Assembly: GCA_930367205.1 (NCBI GenBank)
Contig: OV884012.1
Location: 154,767,405 to 154,831,404, forward strand
From: Acanthosoma haemorrhoidale
Lineage: Eukaryota; Arthropoda; Insecta; Hemiptera; Acanthosomatidae
DNA: 64,000 bases
Direction of reading: 5' to 3'
The notes beneath the pieces were generated by a model that worked only from the letters and a program-made list of their open reading frames with translations, did no database searches and had not been told where the DNA came from. Position 1 is the first letter of the stretch; every line of letters starts with the position of its first letter. The position numbers were made by a program, and so were the translations under genes. Of this stretch, positions 32,083-44,000 are shown piece after piece.

Positions 32083-35000
32083 CTGAAAATGTCAAAAGTA
32101 CACAATGAATGGTAGTAGAACATTAAAGTTGATCTTATAATAAATAAATAAGTGATTCTTCTATTTTCTATCAGGGTTGTCTTTCTCTTCCTGGGGGCGT
32201 CTGGTGATAAAAAAAATTTCCTAGTAACTGTACTAGGACTATTTTGACCACTGGGTCAAAATACAAGAAAGTAATATGGACACCCCAGGCGAGAAAACAC
32301 AGAAAAGTTCTATCAGTCTAAATCCTTAGTTTTTGGGGCCCCTAAGCTGATTGGCAACAGTCTGGATGTCTTATAGTTTAGTCAAATAGAATTTTGTAAA
32401 ACCTTCTTGAAAATTTTAGAAACGAATACAACTATATTGAACTTTCCTCGCTAGAATACAGAACCTCCAACTCCTTCGACCTACCAAAACTTTGAACGGC
32501 ACAACGCTGAGGTAAAAAAGATGCTAATGTAATTGAAGAGACTATCTCAACAGGAAAAGAAGAGGTTGAAACAGTTATATACCATTTATTGTGATGAATC
32601 TCCGTTTTTTCTGGAACTTAAAAAGATAATTTCTAATTCTAAGAAATTTAAAATATTTCTAGTGAGACCTGCATTCTTGTTAACAAGTCACTGGGAGGAA
32701 GTCTATCAAGTAATGCGATGTATTTAGATAACTATGCTGTTTCATTCACCGGTTATAGCCATCCAAGAAACCAGAGACCATCGACCATTGAGAAATACAT
32801 TTCTCCAGCTGCCAGACTCATCAAAAAATGCTCTAACCAAAACCCAAAAATCACAGTGGAAAACTGGGAAGAGGCAAAGAACATGGCAATTTAACAGCCA
32901 GTCACAGTCACGTAAATGTAGATCCGAGGAGGAAACTTCCAACTACTTCTTAGGAGAAACTGAATCACTAAGCAGACTTAAGTTTTATACCATAGGATGG
33001 AATAGGATTTCATTAGAAAAACTTAAATCCATCATATAGAAATTGCTCCTTGACTTTGTCAGGAGGAACAGTAGATGGGGATATATATAATATATGGGAG
33101 GACAAAAAGGGCTTATTCCTTAGTTGTTGGACCAATAATCTTAGATTCGCTAGTGAACTTAAACCTGAACATGTGGGAAATGAAAATAATATTATTGAGT
33201 TAAGATTTCCATATAGTCGAAGTCGCAGATAAAATGAAGTTATCGGTATTTAATAGTTGTTTTACATTACCTTTTTGGCTTGGCAGAATTCTTTGTTTAC
33301 AACCTCTCCAATTACATACTGCTTCCTTGGATGAGCTGCTGGAAGAATGTAGCATTAGCAATGTGCATACATGTATGATCAACAAAAAATAAAGATATAT
33401 CATTCTCCCACTTTATTGTAATAAATCCCACCTAGTTACTAAACTTGAGTTCCCAGGAATAAATTCTGTTAAAGATAATAGCTATATTTAAAGGTTCGCT
33501 AAAATTTATAATATTTCAATTGTAGCTTTTTTGTTTTGGCATTTTTTCTTATAAACATTTATTATACATTTTATATTTAAAATAAGAAAATAGTAGATAA
33601 TTGTTTTAGTTTAGAGGTACTTTGATGACTCAAAACTTGATAAAACATTTTCTATATAAAATGAAAGAAAAAAAATGTAATTTTTGGAAAGACACAGTAA
33701 TAGGAAAATCATTTATTGTTATAGCTACCAAAAATACTGTTTTGATCAGATAAATAATTAAATCAAATAACTCCTTTGAAATAAAAAGTCAATGGATTAT
33801 TTCTAAACACTTCACTTCTTTGGTGCATCTGACCAAATGAGCCAAGAATAATTATTTATCAGCTCGAAGGAAGAGGCTTTCATTCTTTCAGATTTTTCAA
33901 GACTTATTTGAAAAGCTAGTTAAAACTTTTCCGTTGTAATTGAGAACACATTAAAGAGGGTAAAGAAAAAACAAAAAAATGTTTAAAATATTCCAAAAAA
34001 CATAGTTTTGACAGAGAGAGAGAGAGTCTCTTGTATGAATGACCAAGAGATTTGAAATGTCTTTATAACATCTATAGTTGCATTAATTAATTGGCTATTA
34101 AATTTTGAATAGTAGATACAAATTAAAATTATATACGATGTGTAAGCCCTAATAGATAAAAAATAAATAATTTTTGATTATACACAATAGGGTATCAAAC
34201 TAAAGATATTGATGCCCTGATTTATAATCTGTAATCTGCGTTGGGATTTAAATAGATGACAATAACAAAAATCATTTCCACTGCCATAATGAAAATTTAT
34301 AATTAATGTATCACACTTGACTTGTATTTTTAATGCATACTTATTTATTATCTAAATTAATTAATTATCTAAATGTAATAATTTAAAAATCATGAACATA
34401 AATGAGGGAAGATTATTTGTATTCAATTAATGTTGTATATTGTAACATTGAAAAAGTTATATTGCACTAATAGATAAAATATTATATTTTTTTTATCATC
34501 ATTTCTGTCTTTGTTCTCATTGAAAAGTAGGTTATCGCACAACATCTGATTTGTTTTAGGAACGAAGAAGGCAGAAAGAATGATTCAAGAATGGAGATTG
34601 AAGTTTTTTTTCCTCGGCTCCTAGGGTGTGTAGATAACAAAAAAAAATCAGACATCTGTCAAATATCACCTGGTATCACCGAAAAAAAGTTTCATTGAAA
34701 TCGGTAACTACAGCTCCCTTGTTAATAAAATTAGGACATAACAAGAAAGATGAGGCAAGTGCCTACCTCGAAGTCCAAGCGGGCAGAGACAGTCGAGATG
34801 AAGGAAATGGGTGTGGGAACTAGTCTCCTGTAGAATAGTGTAAGTTCCGAAATTTTCATCCCAAATTACCAGTACTATGTCACCTTCATTACACCTTATT
34901 AAAAACAGAATCAAATCAATCAACAATAACAAATTTATATCTGTTGCAGCAATTTAAATTATTAAATAGTAAACTTACGATCTAATGCTTATCTTTCCTT

Positions 35001-38000
35001 GCTGAATAAGACTATTGGTGCTCTCAGACTGCAAAAACAAATACGATATACCAATATCAAAATAATTTAATATAAGAAACACAACACCCTCTCCTTTTAT
35101 ACATTATTTGTACAAAACATAATTTTATCATAAAACATTTTCCTCAAACAAACATAAAAGAGCTTTTATAAACTACATTCAATTAAAACATAATTATTTG
35201 AAGGCAAACTCGTTTGTGAATTGAAGGATTTATAGGAGCTAGTAAATTGGATCACTGCTAGATTTCGAGTTGTCGAGATCTAGCTGTACACACACATACA
35301 AATATTTTAATTTACTTCATGCAAACAACTCTATAGAATTTCATTTATAATGCAGCATACAGCTACATCGCGCATTTATAACATGTAGGTATTTTACACA
35401 AAACCTTTCTGATGTTTGTAATAAAGGAACCATGTAATATTAGGTTTGTTCCAACAAAGAACCACGGACTTGTTTCTAAACTGGTTTTTAATTATTTACT
35501 GAGCATATGCAAACAAATCTATCCTAATAACGAAATTAGGAACATGTTGGAACACTTTTTACAATTGCTAACAAAATTAGCATATAAAAACAAAGATGAG
35601 GCAAGTGCCTACCTCGAAGTCCAAGTGGGTGAAGTCCTCTGATCATTTTGACGATCACAAACCCTTTTAAAACTAGGTTTTGAGCGTGTTGGAACAGATG
35701 TCTTACAGTTTGAGTTTTGGTTTCAGGCGAGTTGGAAAGGCATAACTGTACTTCACATGTTAGCACAGTTTGATGATAGTTTACATAGGTAATATAATAT
35801 CGCAATAGAAATCCACCTTTTCGGTGGAGTAATTTTGATTTTAAGTTACATTGTATATATACATTGAATGAAAAATCCAAGTGTTGGAACAAACCTATTA
35901 TCAGAGTAAGATCAAGTAATACAATGTAACATACATGAAATAGTAATATAATAAATTTATTCATAACACCAAAACATGATGCAGTACAAATTTTAAATTG
36001 AGATTCTAACAATCGACTGAGGCTCTCATACAAAAGTTGTGATCAATGATATGGAAGATCTGGGTTGTATAGTGAATTTTATTTCACTTCTGTAAAAAAT
36101 AGGAAGGATAAGGACATAAATATGAAGAAATTCAAGAAATAGGGACATTTTATTTTTTTAAATAAATAATTGTACTTCGTGTATAACCCATATTATTACT
36201 ATCCACGTGATTATAGAAGTTATTCCATAAGAAAAAAAATTCCAAGGGACTAGAAAAAAACAATTTTGTTTTGTATCAAAATTTATTAAAGTGTGTACAA
36301 TTCAATCAATATAAATAGTATTTAGTACTGTTTTTACAGTCTATAATACTCAAATTTGCTAATATAGCAATATTAAGGGATATTTTTTATTAATAAGACA
36401 CATTTAAAAAAAAATGATTTAATATACACAATGTATAAAAAAATATATCTGTGGTGCTTGGGTAAAAGGTACTTATCCCGTTTTAGCCAAGCACCACAGA
36501 TATCTATATTTATAGATATATATATATACATAGTTATCCTTATATAATCATGAGAATGATCACGCTGCTAATTTTCTCTCTTAAAATAAAAAATATGAAT
36601 ATTTATATACAGAAAAAAATATGCTGGGAGGAGAGGACTCCCAAATATCTAGCCATTGTTAATTATTAATATTGTGGTATTAGGCTTAGAGCCTAGTAGA
36701 GGTAGCATTTCGGTTTGTAAAAGAAGATTAATTGTTGATTAATTATCAATATCTATTGACCGCCGGTAAATCGACACAATCATGGCTACTAGGCTTGACT
36801 TACATATAGCACATATTAGTCATGGGCTATGATACTCTGTTTCATTTGTATTCAAACACGAGGGTGGTCTGAAAAGTTTCCGACCTAACAAAGATACAAG
36901 ATGTTTTTTCAGAATTTTTTTTTTATTTTTCAACATAGTCTCCTTGTAACTCTACACACTTCTCCCAACGATGCTCCCATCTCTGTAACCCGTCCAAATA
37001 GTACTCTGCGTTTTTCTCTGCAAAATAATCGTTCACGAAGGTGATTGCCTCTTCCTTTGCCGAAAATCTCTGTCCTCCGAGTGCAATTTTTAGATGAGGG
37101 AACAAAAAGAAGTCGCTTGGGGCTAGATCTCGTGAGTAAGGCAGATGGTAAAGCAGTTCAAACTGTAATTCATGGATTTTCGCCATGGCAACCACTGAGG
37201 TGTGAGACGGTGTGTTGTCTTGGTGAAACAGGATTTTCTTTTTCTGCAAATGTGGCTGTTTTTCCGCAAGTTCTGCCTTCAGCTTGTCAAGTAATGATGC
37301 GTAGTATGCTCCTGTAATGGTTTTTCCTTTTTGAAGATAATCGATTAAAATAACTCCATGACTATCCCAAAAAACAGTCACCATCACATTCCCAGCCCAA
37401 AAAACAGTTTTTGCTTTTTTTGGAGCCGGTTCCCCCTTTGCAGTCCACTGTTTGGACTCTATTTTTTTTTCGGGCGTATAATGGTGTATCCAAGTTTCCT
37501 CCAAAGTAATTAATCGGCGCCAAAACTCGGATTTATTGCGCCAACAGAGAGTTGGAAATGTTCATTCGAACACGTTTTTGGCAAACACGGCATCCAATGC
37601 GCGGACAGCTTTCTCATCTCTAAATGTTGATTTAATATGTGACAAACACGTTCTTTTGACATGTTCATAACCTCTGCTATCTCTCTCACTTTAATTTGGC
37701 GGTCTTCTAGCACCATTTGGTGAACTTAGGCGATGTTTTCGTCGGTTGCAGTTTTTGGACGTCCCGAACGTTCACCGCCTCCCAAGTTCTTACGACCACC
37801 CTCGTATAATTATACGAGAGTGGAAAGTTGGTGATAAATTTCCGACCTAAACATGAAGATAGCAGCAGTCGTAAATAAAAGCTAGTGAATTTTGTTGTTC
37901 ATCTGGTGACAGTTACTCACCAAAGTTTCAGCCATTTTGGACGCGCAGTTGTTGTGTAACAGTCGTTTGAGTGAGTCGATGTGAGTGTTTTTATGAAAGT

Positions 38001-41000
38001 GGACAAAATCGAGTATCGTGCTATCATTAAATATTTGTTTTTGAAAGGCAATACGCCTACACAAATCAAAGACGAGTTGGATTCTGTGTATGGGGACTCT
38101 GCACCATCATTTACCACAGTGAAATTTTGAGCAGCTGAATTTAAACGTGGTCGTAAGAGCTTGGGAGACGATGAACGTCCAAGACGTCCAAAAACTGCAA
38201 CTACCGACGAAAACATCGCCTAAGTTCACCAAATGGTGCTAGAAGACCGCCAAATTAAAGTGAGAGAGATAGCAGAGGTTATGAACATGTCAAAAGAACG
38301 TGTTTGTCACATATTAAATCAACATTTAGAGATGAGAAAGCTGTCCGCGCATTGGATGCCGTGTTTGCCAAAAACGTGTTCGAATGAACATTTCCAACGC
38401 TCTGTTGGCGCAATAAATCCGAGTTTTTGCGCCGATTAATTACTTTGGAGGAAACTTGGATACACCATTATACGCCCGAAAAAAAAATACAGTCCAAACA
38501 GTGGACTGCAAAGGGAGAACCTCCAAAAAAGCAAAAACTGTTTTTTTGGCTGGGAAAGCGATGGTGACTGTTTTTTGGGATAGTCATGGAGTTATTTTAA
38601 TCGATTGTCTTCAAAAAGGAAAAACCGTTACAGGAGCATACTACGCATCATTACTTGACAAGCTGAAGGCAGAACTTGCGGAAAAACAGCCACATTTGCA
38701 GAAAAAGAAAATCCTGTTTCACCAAGACAACGCACCGTCTCACACCTCAGCGGTTGCCATGGCAAAAATCCATGAATTACAGTTTGAACTGCTTGACCAT
38801 CCGCCTTACTTACGAGATCTAGCCCCAAGCGACTTCTTTTTGTTCCCTCGTCTAAAAATTGCGCTTGGAGGACAGAGATTTTTGTCTGTATCTTTGTTAG
38901 GTCGGAAACTTTTCAGACCGCCCTCGTAATTATAGATATAGGTAATAAATAGCCCAATATAAATAGCTCAAAAAAGAGGTGGGGTTGGAAAAGATAGAGT
39001 AATTTTGATTTTCAGTTATGTTGTATTTATTGTAAGGTTGGAAATTTAATGTTCTTTAAAATAGCTACAGTACATTTTTGCATAAAATAGATAGGAAAAA
39101 CTAGAAAAAGTGCTTTTTCTTAGCATTTTTTTTTTCAAAATGGCGGAGAACACACCTTACTAGAAAATCGAAATTGACGTTTGCTACTCATTTGCTAGAC
39201 GTTATTTGAGCTATCTCTACCAGGCTATATCCGTAAATTGATCCAGGAACCAGTAACATACCCATGGCAAACCAGTAAAAAGAAGTGCAAACCCCAGACA
39301 ATGCAGCCTAATATTCATGATTGCATCAAAAAATAAAGCATCACATCTACTCACTAAGGTAGAACACTTCCTTGGTGATGGTTCTGGGCTTGTAGCAGCA
39401 TCTCGCACCATCGAAGAATTCGCTTCTCTGAAACACAAGAAATATTTAATGATTACTACACTGGAAACTATATACACTAGGTTTAACAAATAAATTTTGT
39501 TTGATGATAATGATAAGATAAAAAATACAAAACAATAAAATCAAATAATTGAAATACAAAGACAAATCAGTTACAAACCATTACAATGATTTCCACATTT
39601 TAAATTTATTGTTAACAATATAAATCGATATTTTGATGAATGCACCGAAATAACTATTTTTTACAATAATATGGTTGTTATTATGGGTTATTTTTCTTAA
39701 GTGTGAATAAAAGCTAAATTTTCCAGAAAACCTCTAAGCCTATTTCCAATTATAATGTATTTATTACACACAAGCACACATGCTGCAATTCTCGAGTGCT
39801 GAAGAATATAATTCAAATTCTATAAATTATATTGCGACTCCAAATCACACCTTAAAAAAAGAACTATCCACTGTTACTAGTTTATAGCAATATATTTACA
39901 GTGTTACTATAGAGGAGGAGGGAGTCATCTCTACGTGCCTAGCCTTAGGTAAAGAGGAACTCGTCGAGGAAGGTTTTTCTTCAGCGACAACTCGCCCAGT
40001 TGACTCCCCTCGCATTATGCTGCTATCCCTGGCCATAAAAAAAGGCGTTAACAGTATGCTCACGCTTTTTATTAGCTAATTAGTTTATTAATATATTAAT
40101 ACGAATTAAACACTTACGATCCTGAACTGCTAAGTAGGTCTGACCTATTAAAGTCTTGTGAAATAGATCTTGCACCTTCAAATTTCTTGTCACGAAGTCG
40201 TTGGAAAGATTGGTTGAACTGTGCCTAAAACAACAACAAAATGATTATTTATTCATATTCACTATTTTCTGCCTTTAATCCCTCTTGTTTAAGAGTTATT
40301 AGCCAAAGAAAAAAGTTAATGGCAGGGGCAGAATTCGAACTCAGGACATCCTGATCTCAGGCAAGGCGCTCTTTCCAACTGAGCTATGCAATATCTAACC
40401 TCTATGTAGATATTGTGACATATGATATATTGTAAAATCACATATTTAATAAGTTCCAGCTCATTCTTATAGGTTTTTTAAATTTTTTTTTTTTTTACTG
40501 TTTACTACAATTCTTTACATTAAATGAAAAGTGTATTATTAGTGACCTGTATAACAAATAAAATGAAGTGCTTTTGTTTAAAAATACCAAGTAGGTTTTT
40601 CACAATCAAACTATAAACAAAACTCATGCAGAATATCTCAATAAGTCCTTAGATTTATAGAATTAATCAGTTCATGATTTATGTGAAAAGCCTGCGGAGA
40701 TCCAGATTTGATGCCCGGCTCCTCAACAGATTTTTTCTTCTTGGGATAGGTCTGGTCGTGGTCCATTCAGCCTCCAGAGAATAAATGAGTAAATACTCGA
40801 AAATAAAGAAGTAGTACATATGGTTTAGAAAACAGAAACTAATATTGAGAAGTAACAGCCTAGAACCAACCACACTAGCTTTTCACGGTACCATCTGCCA
40901 ACTAAAGGGGTAACCTCGATCAGCATTACTTTTTCATGAGGTGTTGCGCCATAGATAAAAACAAGTATCTTTTATAAATCATAAAATCTCTTTTTTCAAA

Positions 41001-44000
41001 ATATTAAAAAAAGAAAATGCGGAGGCTATTGATCCTTGGATGAAATACTTGTGACTAACCTGTTTATAAGCATCTGCCTGGATCTTGGCCTGGACGAGTT
41101 GTTGGCTTAGCTCTGCCTCGCATCTCGCCCTCTCTGCCTTGATCACCTTCTCTCTCTCTAAAGCAAATTTTTCCTCTAAAGAAGCCACTATTGCCTCGTG
41201 GTCTTTCCGGTCCAGTATTGAGTCCTATAGCAACCACATTGTCCCATCAAACAAATCCTATTTATTGATTAAAAGTTTTCTGTCCGCTTAGATTTATTTT
41301 CAATTCAACCAGTAGTTCGGGGCACTAAAGTGTTTTCACAAGCCAATTAACATAACAAATGGTGATCAATTTTTAGGTGAATAAACAAATATATTAATGT
41401 ATTTATTTAAACAATTAATAAATGTGGCTTTTTTAAAACAAATTTGCGATATTCTTTGTTATACCTATAAGCATTAGTTAATATTTAATTGAACTACACC
41501 TTCCTAATACTTATTTAATAATATATATTTAAATATAAATTTTAACAAGGCCATAATTTTTAAATAAAAATTTAATGTCATTTAAATGTCTTAATTTTCT
41601 TCCTCTCAGTCCATTTTGATCGCATTTCATACTGTGACAACATTTATGTATCATTAATTAATTAATTACTTGGTACCAGCAAACAACATTTTACTATAAG
41701 ACTGAGTAGAGTAGCCATAAAATTAAAGATCTCCTGATTAATTATGTTAAATATAGGTCGGGACTTGAGTCAACTATAATTACATAGTCATTAACAAAAC
41801 TTTAACTGAACTCATCTTTTTTTTAGAGCCATATTTTACATGTTACATCCATTCAATGTTCTGATCATTCTAAAAATAGAACACTCCCGTGAAAAATAAA
41901 TTATTAATTAGTTGGTAATAATAATAAATAACTTTAGTAGTTATAATAACTTCAAACACTTATTAAAATCTTTTTCACAAAAAACAATAATAAAACCCTT
42001 AATTTTGCATTGCATTAAAGTTTAGATGTATTTTTTTGGTAATTTCAAGCGCAGAATCTCCCCAAAGCCGACCTACTCCCTGGTAGGTGAATTAAAATAA
42101 TACCTTTAAGCTGGATGCATACTTCATTTATAATAAACCCTGTCTAAAGCTTTCTTTATCCACAAACACAGATTTGACCCATATAAAAAAAAAATTAGAT
42201 AGTCATTTAGGGTTTAGCTTATCTGTAATGTGATTTTTATTAAGAATAACTACATAGCTGTCTCTTTGTAGGTTTTTATCCAATGTTTAAATTAGTTTTG
42301 ATAGATTGATCGACAGTTGGTAACGTCCACGGCTATTGGTCTAGATGAAGCTATCAGGCGATTAGGTGCGAGGCCAGGCTCCGCCAACTGTCCACTAAAG
42401 CCTAGATTCAGCAGGAAAACATGGTTAATAACAGTATCTTAATATAATATTATTGATATTACCTTAGGAGATATAGAATTTCGTCTTAGATCCATATAGA
42501 ACAGCCATCCAAACATATTTTTTTATAAGACGTTCACCCTTAACTGACTGAATCCAAACATTAAATAAAGCCTTTCCACAATGAAGGGACAGCTATATAG
42601 TTATTTCATCGGGGCAAACTTGATTCCAGTGCACCAAGTTCAACATGAATGCTTAAGAAATAACTGTATGTGTTTGCACGTAGACTCTCTCATATCTGGA
42701 CTAAGGCTAAGGTTACGGTCAATGCTGACTCAGTAGAGTTAAAGGGTGTGGTTTCTTTACTTTCGGCCTTTTTTTTCTACTAACTATTTCGTTAGATTAA
42801 ACTATTTGATTTTTCATCAGATTTTGCACAAAATATGGTGATGTCTGATGCTGACAAAAGATGGAAGGTCGCTGTCGCTGGTTCCTTCTTCTTTGTTCAT
42901 TAAATTTTATTTCATATGTATTCTTTATATATTTTGAAGGATTATGAAAATCTGATCGCTATCATCAAGGAAAGGGAATGCAATCTTTTTGATTTCTACT
43001 ATATATTGTTGTGATATTTAGGTGTGTGAGTTTTGATGTTGCTTTTCATATAAACTTGAAATTAGCGAGCGTAAAAGAACGTAAAAACGACCTGTGGTTC
43101 ATGGCTATGAAAGGATGAACGTTTTTGTTGTCGTTATGCCTAATATTAATAGTTATCAAATAAATAATATCAAAAATTAAATATAAATATTTTAATATTG
43201 GATTTGTTAACTTTAAAATAAGTAAAGTTAATTATATCCAAGGCAAATGGCATTGAACCAAAAGAAGGCTAAAAACTCAAGAAGGCAGCGGAAAGGTAGG
43301 AACGAGGAGACGGCGGCATCGTGCTCATTCACTTTGACCCGACAGGAGAGAGAGGAAGATTGGGAGAGACGCAAGCCCAAGTACGTGTACTGCCTCATGG
43401 TACAAAGAAGAAGACGAGGCACGCATCGTGGGATCACGCTCAGCACAAAGAAGAACCACGTATAGAACACAACTAGGTAAAACTGGCCAGTAAATATTAT
43501 AGCAAGGTACATTATAACTTTATATTTTTTTAACATTGTAAATTTATAACATATGTGTAAATCATGAATCAATTTGTTATCAAACAATCTTCCTTTTGCC
43601 AGAATTCTTTCTTATATTAACAGAACCTCTATAAAACCTAAGATAATTTAAAAATATAAACAATTAAAAGATAAAAAACGTAATAATATACTTTAACTGT
43701 TTATTTACTACAATGAAAATAAAAAATAATTTTTTTATCCAATTGTCTTACAGAATCATTGTTTAGCTATAAATAATGAAGCCAATTACCTTTTCCTTTT
43801 CATACAATCCAATACAATTGAATGATAAATTTGTCAAAGAAATTATTAACATTTTTCTGTAAATTTATGCCTTCAGTGGATATAGGAACTGTGTGTGATT
43901 TTATGAGAAATCTAACCAAGCATTCCGCTTGAGCCATTTCAAGCTTAAAGGTAAGACATTTACAAAGTAGAGGAGAAGGGGAGGATGCAGTGCGTCGGAT

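Noticed and set aside
35536..36033. 165-codon minus-strand ORF
   Set aside because: It overlaps the MITE and starts outside it; composition is not coding-like and the only familiar part is the captured exon end.
40321..40393. Functional tRNA gene
   Set aside because: A and B boxes are good, but the anticodon and T stems have mismatches and the acceptor stem does not pair.
43247..43465. Basic 72-codon ORF as a host gene
   Set aside because: Antisense in an RB1CC1 intron, no motif, no splice partners; more likely repeat sequence.
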